Shown here in pieces: positions 27,774 through 35,622 of a stretch of 64,000 bases of DNA. The first letter of the stretch is position 1; each line of letters begins with the position of its first letter. Origin of the DNA: Gammaproteobacteria bacterium (GTDB taxonomy: Bacteria; Pseudomonadota; Gammaproteobacteria; Pseudomonadales; Pseudohongiellaceae); contig JAHEHN010000001.1 in assembly GCA_024644515.1 (NCBI GenBank), forward strand, positions 1 to 64,000. The letters run 5' to 3'. A model generated the notes under the pieces. That model did not search any database and was not told where the DNA came from. It saw only the letters and a list, made by a program, of their open reading frames with translations. The position numbers were made by a program, and so were the translations under genes.

Positions 27774-28919
27774 ATGAAGTTAGATCGCAGATATTTTCTT
27801 ACCCTTGCCAGCGCCGTTATTGGCTCGCCGGTGCTGGCGGTTGGCCAAAATTCTTCAGACACTACTGCGCTTTTTCTGAGTGCGGCATCAGATAGCGATG
27901 ATCAGCACTGGGTGATTGGCTTTGAGCTTGTCGATGGCAAAAGTGCCGAGAAATTCAGGCATCTGTTGCCGGCCAGGGCTCATCATATCGCTGTACATGA
28001 AGCGCTCGGGGTGTTCGTTGTTATTGCCCGGCGTCCCGGAAATTATTTATGGGTTGGTGATCTGCATAGTGGTGAGCCATTAGCAGAAATTACGGTGCCT
28101 GTTGATCGTCATCTTTATGGCCATGGTGTGTTTTCAGAAGACGGTCGTCATTTTTATGCGCCTGAGAATGCCTGGCAGCTGATCAATGGTGACAGCGGCA
28201 GAGTTGTTGCCTGGCAGGTCAGTCGTGACAGTCAGGGGTTTTCTATGGTGCGCGCCGGGGATTTTCCCAGTTACGGTACCGGTCCCCATGAGTTATTACT
28301 TAAACCAGATCAGAACACCCTGGTGGTTGCCAATGGCGGCATTCGCACTCATCCAGAACGTCCACGGGAAAAACTCAATATCCCCTCCATGGAGCCGTCG
28401 CTGGTTTATATGGATGCAGTTACTGGTGAGTTGCAGGAGCAACATATGCTGGATGCTGAATACCATCAGGCAAGTATTCGGCATATTGATCAGAATGCTT
28501 CCGGACAGATAGTGATCGGTATGCAATACGAGGGTGAGCCTTTTGCTCGTGCCCCTTTACTTGCCCTGCATGAACAGGACAAGCCCCTGCAATTATTATG
28601 GGCACCAGAGCCACAGCAGGGGCAGATGAAACAATATATAGGCTCGGTACGATATGATCGCAGTGGCCGGTTTTTTGCCGCCAGTAGTCCGCGTGGCAAC
28701 ATGATCAGTTTCTGGGATGTTGCAACTGGAGAAATGATAAAGTCACTGCGCTCTCGTGACGGTTGCGGTCTGTGTGCCATAGAGCAGGGCTTTCTGTTTA
28801 CTGCAGGCAGTGGGCGAATTACTCAATACGATATGGTCAGGGATGAAATAGAAGCGTTGAATTCCGGGTCTTTTGGCAAAGTGTTCTGGGATAATCACCT
28901 GAGTATGATTGCGCGATGA
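27774..28919 (+). CDS. DUF1513 Tat-exported beta-propeller-like protein
   Basis: A 381-residue protein of the DUF1513 family, which accompanies imelysin/DHOR genes. The N-terminus MKLDRRYFLTLASA carries an RR-x-F-L twin-arginine signal and ends near VLA, so it is likely folded in the cytoplasm and exported by Tat. The body has repeated short strands (HIAVHEALGVFVVIARRPG, GHGVFSEDGRHFYAPEN, RHIDQNASGQIVIGMQYEG) in the manner of a propeller. It contains a CGLC pair near the C-terminus. Its stop overlaps the start of the peroxidase gene (ATGA). Confidence 0.82.
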   Translation: MKLDRRYFLTLASAVIGSPVLAVGQNSSDTTALFLSAASDSDDQHWVIGFELVDGKSAEKFRHLLPARAHHIAVHEALGVFVVIARRPGNYLWVGDLHSGEPLAEITVPVDRHLYGHGVFSEDGRHFYAPENAWQLINGDSGRVVAWQVSRDSQGFSMVRAGDFPSYGTGPHELLLKPDQNTLVVANGGIRTHPERPREKLNIPSMEPSLVYMDAVTGELQEQHMLDAEYHQASIRHIDQNASGQIVIGMQYEGEPFARAPLLALHEQDKPLQLLWAPEPQQGQMKQYIGSVRYDRSGRFFAASSPRGNMISFWDVATGEMIKSLRSRDGCGLCAIEQGFLFTAGSGRITQYDMVRDEIEALNSGSFGKVFWDNHLSMIAR

Positions 28920-30079
28920 AATATCCAATAACGTTGACTCTGCTTTTTTCGTTTTGCCTTTCTCTGCTGGCGTTGCCGGCTGTTGCCGATGAAAAAGCAG
29001 ATGATTACCAGACCAGGCTGGAAGACCTCGGACGCGCCCTGTTTTTTGATGTCAGCCTGTCCCGTGATCGCACCCAGGGTTGTGGCACCTGCCACGATCC
29101 TTCCCAGGCATTCATAGACTGGCGGGAAAACGGGGTTCGCCGGGCACTATCCATGGGCAATGACATGCATTCCCTGGGCGACCGTAACGCGCCGACACTA
29201 TCCTATGCGGCCATGATTCCGGATTTTTATCGCAATATTGAAGGCGATTATGTCGGTGGCCTGTTCTGGGATGGCAGGGAAGCAGATCTTGAAGGTCAGG
29301 CCGGTGGACCCTTTCTGAATCCTTTGGAAATGCAAATGACTGATAAGGCCGCTGTTGTGGCCCGTTTGCAGGAACACACGCTTTTTCCGCGGGCGTTCAA
29401 AAGCCTGTTTGGGGAGGATGTGTTTGAAGATACTGATATGGCCTTCCGACGCATGACCGAAGCCATTGCGGCGTTTGAGCGTACCGACTTCTTTTCTCCT
29501 TTTGATTCAAAATATGACCGTTACCTAAAGGGAGAGTATGAACCCACGGTTCAGGAAGAACTGGGGATGACGCTGTTTTTCTCCCAGCAGTTCAGCAACT
29601 GTAACCAGTGTCACCAGTTAAAAACTTTTGCCGAGAGTGAAGGTGAAACCTTTTCCAGTTACAAGTATTTCAACATTGGTACCCCGGTAAACCGCGAAGC
29701 CAGACAGGTGAACGGACTGGGCATGGAGCATATTGATCGTGGCTTGCTGGAAAACCCCCATGTCAATGATCCAGCCGAGGCCGGTAAATTCAAAACGCCT
29801 ACCCTGCGTAATGTGGCACTTACGGCCCCCTATATGCACAACGGCGTGTTTCAGGATCTGAAAACAGTGGTGCAGTTTTACAACAAGTACAATGTTCGTG
29901 GTAAAGCGGCAGATATCAATCCTGCAACAGGCGAGTCCTGGGCTGAACCGGAAGTTTCAGACAATATCGATCTGGAAAAATTGCAATCTACGCCAGCTCT
30001 GGATGAGCGTCGTATTGATGCCCTGGTAGCCTTCATGAAAATGCTCACTGATAAACGCTACGAACATCTGGTGCAATAG
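28916..30079 (+). CDS. MauG/CcpA-like di-haem cytochrome c peroxidase
   Basis: A periplasmic di-haem protein of 387 residues with a signal peptide ending VADE. Haem sites are CGTCH (56-60) and CNQCH (about 229-233). Other family marks are LGRALFFDVSLSRD, RNAPTLSYA, FWDGREADLEGQ and the C-terminal FKTPTLRNVALTAPYMHNGVF. It belongs to the cytochrome c peroxidase/MauG superfamily; peroxidase versus oxidase activity cannot be decided. It is the last gene of the imelysin operon, translationally coupled to DUF1513, and adds a second di-haem protein to the set. It converges with the methyltransferase gene. Confidence 0.87.
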   Translation: MKYPITLTLLFSFCLSLLALPAVADEKADDYQTRLEDLGRALFFDVSLSRDRTQGCGTCHDPSQAFIDWRENGVRRALSMGNDMHSLGDRNAPTLSYAAMIPDFYRNIEGDYVGGLFWDGREADLEGQAGGPFLNPLEMQMTDKAAVVARLQEHTLFPRAFKSLFGEDVFEDTDMAFRRMTEAIAAFERTDFFSPFDSKYDRYLKGEYEPTVQEELGMTLFFSQQFSNCNQCHQLKTFAESEGETFSSYKYFNIGTPVNREARQVNGLGMEHIDRGLLENPHVNDPAEAGKFKTPTLRNVALTAPYMHNGVFQDLKTVVQFYNKYNVRGKAADINPATGESWAEPEVSDNIDLEKLQSTPALDERRIDALVAFMKMLTDKRYEHLVQ

Positions 30080-30123
30080 ACTCGCGGCCCCCGCGTGTTC
30101 TGTTTGAATGGTTGAGCGGAGCC

Positions 30124-31032
30124 TTAGCTGGCGAGTTTATACAACGCAATTTTCAGACGTTTATCCGCATCAGTTTCCTCAAATTCCACAGCGGGTGGAA
30201 TCCATTCAACAAACTCACTGCCCGGTAAATTTTCTGCCATGCAATCATGTAAAAAATCCTCCCCCAGAAAGGGGCTGTTCAGGGCAGCAATAATGGTAGC
30301 TCCCGGATTACAGAGTTCAGGCATTCGTTTCACAACGCTTTTATAATTACGCTCTGCGTTAAAGCTGCCACGCTGATTGGTGGGCGGGTCGATAATCACC
30401 AGGTCATAGGGGCCAAACTGCTTGATCCTTGCCCAGGACTTGAACAGGTTGTGAGGGATACTTCTGATTGGCATGGGTCCCTGGCCATTTAGCATGTGGT
30501 TTTGCAGTCCCCACTCAATGCTTGGCTTGCTCATATCGACATTGGTGACACCCTTGCCGCCTCCTGCCAACGCCGCCACTGACAGGGCGCAGGTATAGGC
30601 AAAAAGGTTCAGCACATTGCAGCCATCACTGTTTGTCTTGAGCCATTCGCGCAACGGGCCGGTATCAAGAAAAAGGCCGGCATTTTGGCGTCGCCCCGGG
30701 TGTACTTCAAAGCGAAGTCCTTGCGCTTTAACAATAATCTTGTCGAGCTCTTCACCGTAGAGCGTGTCTGCTGGGGACTGTTTCAGGTAGCGATGCTGCA
30801 GAACAATGGATTTAATCTGTTTTTTGCTATCGGCGGCCAGAATCAGCTGTTTCAACGCTTCTGCATTATCTACTGCTTGCCAGGCAGAAATAAGCACCAC
30901 AGGTTTGAACCAGTCGATGCAAAGGTGTTCCAGTCCAGGATAGCAATGACCGCGGCCATGGAAAATTCGGCGCGCTTCATGCTGCTCTTCAGAAAAAAAT
31001 GTCTGAAGTTTTTCATTGAGAGAAGTAAGCAT
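30124..31032 (-). CDS. RlmI/RlmK-like class I SAM methyltransferase
   Basis: A 302-residue methyltransferase of the PF10672-type (RlmI/RlmK-like) group, likely an RNA or small-molecule cytosine/guanine methylase. Marks are GLFLDTGPLREWL before the SAM fold, VLNLFAYTCALSVAALAGG (motif I, about residues 139-157), NVDMSKPSIEWG and IIDPPTNQRGSF (motif IV DPP). It lacks an obvious N-terminal PUA domain, so it is shorter than RlmI. It ends tail to tail with the peroxidase gene; queH lies just upstream on the same strand. Confidence 0.78.
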   Translation of the reverse strand: MLTSLNEKLQTFFSEEQHEARRIFHGRGHCYPGLEHLCIDWFKPVVLISAWQAVDNAEALKQLILAADSKKQIKSIVLQHRYLKQSPADTLYGEELDKIIVKAQGLRFEVHPGRRQNAGLFLDTGPLREWLKTNSDGCNVLNLFAYTCALSVAALAGGGKGVTNVDMSKPSIEWGLQNHMLNGQGPMPIRSIPHNLFKSWARIKQFGPYDLVIIDPPTNQRGSFNAERNYKSVVKRMPELCNPGATIIAALNSPFLGEDFLHDCMAENLPGSEFVEWIPPAVEFEETDADKRLKIALYKLAS

Positions 31033-31084
31033 TATTTTTATTTAGGAAAGAGGCTGTAAAACAGCAGGTAAAGTTCTGGTTGAA

Positions 31085-31744
31085 TTAGTCGGTTTTGTCT
31101 GCCTGGTAGTATTGCACACCAATTTTGATGCGATCACGCCCCTGGGATAAGCGATGCTGATTGGTATCACGCAGCGAGTAAACACAACCGCAATATTCCT
31201 GCTGATAAAACTCTTCACGCTTGCTGATTTCTATCATGCGCTGGGAGCCGCCACCTTTACGCCAGTTATATTCCCAGTAAGTCATACCCGGATAGCGCGA
31301 TGCCGCACGTACGCCGCAATCGTTAATCTGGGTCATATTTTTCCAGCGTGAAATACCCAGCGAACTTGAGATAACGGGAAAGCCATTTTCCCTGGCATAG
31401 AGCGCAGTACGCTCAAAGCGCATGTCAAAACATTTGGTGCAACGCTCACCACGTTCCGGCTCCATTTCTAGGCCCTTGATACGCTCAAACCAGTTGTCGG
31501 TATCGTAGTCAGCATCAATGAATTCAATATTATGTTTCTCCGCAAAGCTGATATTTTCTTCCTTGCGCAGTTCGTATTCCCGTTTTGGATGGATATTCGG
31601 GTTATAGAAAAAAATGCTGTAGTTGATGCCAGAGGCATGCAGGGCTTCCATGACTTCCCCGGAACAGGGGGCACAGCAGGAGTGCAGCAGCAGTTTATCT
31701 GCACCTTCGGGGAGTTCCAGCTTGGGTCTGTCGTTTGCATCCAT
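31085..31744 (-). CDS. queH: Epoxyqueuosine reductase QueH
   Basis: QueH (219 residues) reduces epoxyqueuosine to queuosine in tRNA and is the non-orthologous alternative to the cobalamin enzyme QueG. Cys motifs for its Fe-S cluster and metal are all present: HSCCAPC (about residues 21-27), CTKCFDMR (about 101-108) and CGCVYS (about 184-189). [18 protein letters not shown] also matches the DUF208 family. It starts at ATG 31744. Confidence 0.93.
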   Translation of the reverse strand: MDANDRPKLELPEGADKLLLHSCCAPCSGEVMEALHASGINYSIFFYNPNIHPKREYELRKEENISFAEKHNIEFIDADYDTDNWFERIKGLEMEPERGERCTKCFDMRFERTALYARENGFPVISSSLGISRWKNMTQINDCGVRAASRYPGMTYWEYNWRKGGGSQRMIEISKREEFYQQEYCGCVYSLRDTNQHRLSQGRDRIKIGVQYYQADKTD

Positions 31745-31927
31745 GGGTCGGCCAGCTATGCAGTGTTGAATAATTATATCCGGTTAATGAACAGCTTACG
31801 CTTGATTCCGGTGCGACACACTACCCAGATCAGCGCGTTCTGTAAAGTTTTCTTGTGACTGGAATCCCTTTAAAACATAATCCATGTCAATGCTAAAGAC
31901 CCTGTAAGCAATAGGTTCTTTTCACTG

Positions 31928-31952
31928 CGGCATGATGGGGGTTATCATGCCG
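31928..31952. repeat. Perfect 9-bp stem in the leader of the DUF6152 gene
   Basis: CGGCATGAT and ATCATGCCG form a perfect inverted repeat around a 7-nt GGGGGTT loop, 50 nt before the ATG at 32003. No U-run follows, so it is not a terminator. It could be an operator or an mRNA hairpin. Confidence 0.55.
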
Positions 31953-32002
31953 GGTAAGATAAACAGTCAGGATAAAAACCTGATGGGGGAGGAAATAAAG
32001 AG

Positions 32003-32407
32003 ATGTTACTTAACAGAGCAAGATCGCTGGCTTTAATGGCCACAGCACTGGTTTTATTCATGGGCAATTCGCTGGCGTGGGCACATCATTCTTTTGCCGC
32101 TGCCTACAATATGGACAACCCGATCGAAATAACCGGCAAAATTGTCAATGTCCGCCTGACCAATCCTCATTCCTACTTTTTCCTTGATGTTGAAGGGGAA
32201 AACGGCGAAATGCAGCGCTGGTCATTCGAAGCCGGCACACCCAGTGGAATGATTCGTGGTGGTTATTCCCCCGAGGTCATCAAGGAAGGGGATATGGTGA
32301 CTATAGGCGGCTTTCGCGCACGCGATGAATCCACCAATGGCATGCTGACAAAACTGGTAACTTCTGATGGTACCGAATATGGCATGTTTGGACCCAGGGA
32401 AAGGTAA
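32003..32407 (+). CDS. DUF6152 family exported protein
   Basis: A 134-residue protein with a signal peptide ending AWAHH and the DUF6152 pattern: HHSFAAAYNMDNPIEITGKI, then VRLTNPHSYFFLDVEGENG. His residues follow directly after the cleavage site. Function unknown. A strong GGAGG precedes the start. The next gene (32440) begins 32 nt downstream and encodes the domain with which a DUF6152 domain is fused at 34215-35360, implying that the two products act together. Confidence 0.8.
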   Translation: MLLNRARSLALMATALVLFMGNSLAWAHHSFAAAYNMDNPIEITGKIVNVRLTNPHSYFFLDVEGENGEMQRWSFEAGTPSGMIRGGYSPEVIKEGDMVTIGGFRARDESTNGMLTKLVTSDGTEYGMFGPRER

Positions 32408-32439
32408 GCCGGGGTAAGGGAAGAAAAGAGGCAATAAAA

Positions 32440-33207
32440 ATGAAAATACTCAATGGTAATTTACTAGTCGCACTGGCCGCTCTGGCGTTTGTTTTTTCGG
32501 CAGCTGCACAGGATGGCGGGGAAATTCCGCGCATGGCTGATGGCAAGCCCGATCTTAGTGGTGTCTGGTGGACCGGGGGCGATCTTGGCAGTGCTGGCTA
32601 TGGCAGTACCACTGACAGAAGTGCCGGCTTGCAATACAACCTTTACACCGATCTTTACACCCCGGAAGCAGCGCAGCGTATGGCGACCCTGAGCGACAAG
32701 GATGACCCGACACTGCAGTGCAAACCCACCGCCTTTGGCACTCTCAGTGTGCGCCTGTTTGATGTCGGTGCCGTAGGGCAGATCGTTGCGACGCCAGATA
32801 TGATGATTTTTCTGCAGGAGACTTTCCATGGTTATCAACTGATTCCCACCGATGGTCGCAAACATCGCTTTTTGCCGCCTTCCTATCGTGGTGATGCCGT
32901 TGGGCATTGGGAAGGTGACACTTTCGTAGTGGAAACCGTCAACTTTACCGATGATACCTGGATGTTTGCCGAAGGCGGTGTGTCGTTTCATTCCGACCAG
33001 CTGCGTATTGTTGAACGCTATAACATGGCTGATGCCAATACCCTGCGTATTGACGCCACCATTTATGATCCAGGTGTACTAACCGAGCCCTGGGTAGTAC
33101 CTACCAAGACTCTGGTGCTGGCCCCCTTTGACCAGTTGTTACCGCTGATATGTTCCGGGGTAGAAACCCAGGAAAGAATGGATGGGGCTTCTGCAGCCGG
33201 GCAATAG
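32440..33207 (+). CDS. Exported protein with PDLSGVW/WEGDT motifs
   Basis: A 255-residue secreted protein, signal peptide ending SAAAQ. Characteristic motifs are GKPDLSGVWW after the signal, LQCKPTAF, and GHWEGDTFVVETVNFTDDTW followed by LRIVERYN. Proteins with these motifs are common in marine and environmental proteobacteria, often beside DUF6152 genes, but no biochemical role is known to me. The same C-terminal block is the second half of the fused protein at 34215-35360. Confidence 0.75.
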   Translation: MKILNGNLLVALAALAFVFSAAAQDGGEIPRMADGKPDLSGVWWTGGDLGSAGYGSTTDRSAGLQYNLYTDLYTPEAAQRMATLSDKDDPTLQCKPTAFGTLSVRLFDVGAVGQIVATPDMMIFLQETFHGYQLIPTDGRKHRFLPPSYRGDAVGHWEGDTFVVETVNFTDDTWMFAEGGVSFHSDQLRIVERYNMADANTLRIDATIYDPGVLTEPWVVPTKTLVLAPFDQLLPLICSGVETQERMDGASAAGQ

Positions 33208-33270
33208 AGCTTTTTGATTCAAACTTAACGATGCGTCCGGCGCCTGCCGCCGGGCCTGTCGTGCATTCAG

Positions 33271-34011
33271 TTACTGATACTTTCTTCTTTCCCAGACCTC
33301 TTTCTGGTAAATCCCGCCATCGGGTTTACGATATTTCTCGCTATTGGCCTGATTTTTGGTTTCCATTTCTTCAAGTGACAATGACACGTCAATCTCTGCT
33401 TCCCAGTGCTCTCTTTTGAAAGGAATAATCTGGGCATAAGGGGTGCCGGCGGGAAGAATGCCGGTGATGCCCTTGAGAAAGAAAAACGGCATGGTGCCGG
33501 GCAGATGAACCTTGTCATTATCGACAATGCCGCTGGTGGTCAGGAAGGGCAGTTCAAAGCGGTTCATGGGCTGGGTATACAGTGCACTGTAGCCTTCCGG
33601 CAATTCCACCGCCCAGTCGGCCCACCAGGCGAAATGTTTCTGATGATAGCCCTGGGGATGTGGAAACTGATTCAGCGGCATCCGCTCTACGAGGAAATTT
33701 GCATAACGATCGTCAAGTACCCGACCATGAATATTGCCTTCGGCATCTTCAAAAAATTCCAGATCGCAGGGAGTCTTGTAGGTATAGCCACTGCCCATGA
33801 CATCAAATACCGCCGGACAGGCTTTCCAGGTTGGGATCTTGCCGCCGGTTTCGGGCATTTTCCAGTGTTTACCGCTTGCCGGATCACGTGCGAAACGATC
33901 TGCATTGCGGTACCACTCAGGAATGGTTTTGAGTATGGGTTCCGGTTTGGAAATGCTTTCTTTGGTTAACCATGGGCGGTTGGAAACAAACTTGATTTTC
34001 TTGGTATCCAC
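33271..34011 (-). CDS. Uncharacterised protein, resembles phage/marine IPEWY family
   Basis: A 246-residue soluble protein with no signal peptide. It has a KPEPILKTIPEWYRNA N-terminal motif, ACPAVFDVMGSGYTYKTPCDLEF in the middle and a Trp-rich HFAWWADWAVELPEGY segment. I recall similar architecture (IPxWYK, CPxxxDxxxxGY, then a DL strand) in uncharacterised proteins of marine phages and bacteria, so a transferred gene is possible, but this is memory, not a search. It lies between the split and fused DUF6152 genes, on the same strand as the fused one. Confidence 0.6.
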   Translation of the reverse strand: MDTKKIKFVSNRPWLTKESISKPEPILKTIPEWYRNADRFARDPASGKHWKMPETGGKIPTWKACPAVFDVMGSGYTYKTPCDLEFFEDAEGNIHGRVLDDRYANFLVERMPLNQFPHPQGYHQKHFAWWADWAVELPEGYSALYTQPMNRFELPFLTTSGIVDNDKVHLPGTMPFFFLKGITGILPAGTPYAQIIPFKREHWEAEIDVSLSLEEMETKNQANSEKYRKPDGGIYQKEVWERRKYQ

Positions 34012-34155
34012 GATGGGCTTCCTTGAGGTCCTGATTCTTTGCGGTGAGTGTCAAAGTTATTAATTTAAACGATTGGCGCAGGAAAAGGGACAGGAAAAGC
34101 GTAAATAAATTTTTCCCTGTACTATTTTTGATCTGGAGTCTGAGTAGCAGGCAAT

Positions 34156-34186
34156 AAAAAAGGCTAGGGTTAGCCGGCCTTTTTTT
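34156..34186 (-). terminator. Rho-independent terminator after the fused DUF6152 gene
   Basis: AAAAAAGGC (34156-34164) pairs with GCCTTTTTT (34177-34185) around a 12-nt loop that contains a smaller TAGGG/TAGCC element. Read on the minus strand it ends in a U-run, 29 nt beyond the stop of the gene at 34215. Confidence 0.75.
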
Positions 34187-34214
34187 ATGCTGATCAAGGA
34201 TCAGAGTAGTCTAT

Positions 34215-35360
34215 TTAATTCTGCTGGAACTCAGGGGTCATTTCCTTGCATTCCTGTGCCTGGAAAGGCACATCTGAAAGATACATGACATCATAGCTTT
34301 CATAGGGCGCGGCCAGATAGACTGGATCAGTGACTGAATATTCGCGCTTGAGTGCCATTTTTTCAGTGTCCAGAGAGAAGCGCTCCACGATATGCATCTG
34401 CTCACTGCTGCGTGAAGGTGGCGTCAGAACCCCTTCCGCGAAACCGATAGTATCAACCACCAGTGTGTCGCCTTCCCAGTTGCCAATGGAGTGACCGGCA
34501 TAGCTGGGCTCAATGTTGGCTGGATGCTCGGTCATGCCTATATGGATGCGGCGATTCAGGTTGTACAGGCCATAGGTGATATCAATAACCTTTTCACCCT
34601 GCGCAGTAGTAGTTTGCCGGAACTGGTTTATTGGCCAGTCTGCAGTCCAGTCACGAATAAAACTGGTGGGTTTGCAGTCGAACCAGGGGTTGTCGATAGG
34701 TGAGCGGCTGTCAAAGGCATCGGCAGCAGCCTGACCTCTTTCGGTATAGACCACCTGTGGTCTTGGCGGTTGCGTGGCACGAACATCTTCAATGCTGATG
34801 CTGCCTGCAGCAAAGGCGGGAGACATGCTCTTGGGAATCATGGAGCCGCGGCCACCACTGGGAGGTACCGTCAGCACCAGCTGTTCCACCGCCCAGTCAC
34901 CGCTTATATTAAGCTGGCCATCAGCAAGGCGCAGAGGGCGATCAGAGGTATCCACAGGGGCAGTGGAGAGCAACTGATCATTGCGGTTCATGGTGATTTC
35001 ATCATCGATGGTGAAGGTCTCGATATAGCAGGCTTCAGGATCATCACGGTGAGGATTACCCTCGATTTTTACATGGGAGCCGACCTTGAACATATCGGTG
35101 GACCAGCCAGAGCGTCTGATCAGCGTACCGGCGCGCATTTCACAGCGCATATGCAGAACATTGCCGTCTGCCTCCACAACATCCAGTTCCATATAGGAAT
35201 GCGGGTTGACCAGGTTCATCTTGGTGAGCGTGCCTTCCCATTCTTTTTTAATTTCCAGCTGGAACAGACCGAAACCATGGTGAGCCAGCACCGGGCTGGC
35301 CAGTCCTGCGATTAGTGCGCTGGCAGCAGCCGTACGAAGAATTCTTTGAGTGTTAAGCAT
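34215..35360 (-). CDS. DUF6152 domain fused to a WEGDT-motif domain
   Basis: A 381-residue exported protein (signal peptide ending VLAHH). Residues about 25-125 form a DUF6152 domain (HHGFGLFQLEIKKEWEGTL, LVNPHSYMELDV). Residues about 140-375 match the partner protein at 32440: GQLNISGDW, FDCKPTSF, GNWEGDTLVVDTIGF, HIVERFSLD. It is therefore a single-chain version of the neighbouring two-gene pair and a Rosetta-stone link between the two domains. Function unknown; an AHH N-terminus after cleavage suggests metal binding, as inference only. Confidence 0.8.
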   Translation of the reverse strand: MLNTQRILRTAAASALIAGLASPVLAHHGFGLFQLEIKKEWEGTLTKMNLVNPHSYMELDVVEADGNVLHMRCEMRAGTLIRRSGWSTDMFKVGSHVKIEGNPHRDDPEACYIETFTIDDEITMNRNDQLLSTAPVDTSDRPLRLADGQLNISGDWAVEQLVLTVPPSGGRGSMIPKSMSPAFAAGSISIEDVRATQPPRPQVVYTERGQAAADAFDSRSPIDNPWFDCKPTSFIRDWTADWPINQFRQTTTAQGEKVIDITYGLYNLNRRIHIGMTEHPANIEPSYAGHSIGNWEGDTLVVDTIGFAEGVLTPPSRSSEQMHIVERFSLDTEKMALKREYSVTDPVYLAAPYESYDVMYLSDVPFQAQECKEMTPEFQQN

Positions 35361-35622
35361 AGTAAATATCCTGGTTTTTCAAAAACGGTGGCTAGTATAG
35401 TGTTTATGGGCTTTGTTGCCAGTAGCAAAGTGAAATTTTCGCAATATTTACATATTGCCCGGTTTTTGCTTCATGGCCCGGATACAGGGAAAAAATAATG
35501 ATCTATGACGCAGCTTCTCACAATTTAGTGCCAATAATCAGCTATCATTAGCCATGTCATAAAAGCAGTTCCTCTCAAGGCAAAAGTGTCTTCAAGGCAC
35601 AAAATGCCTACAACGGAAGAAA

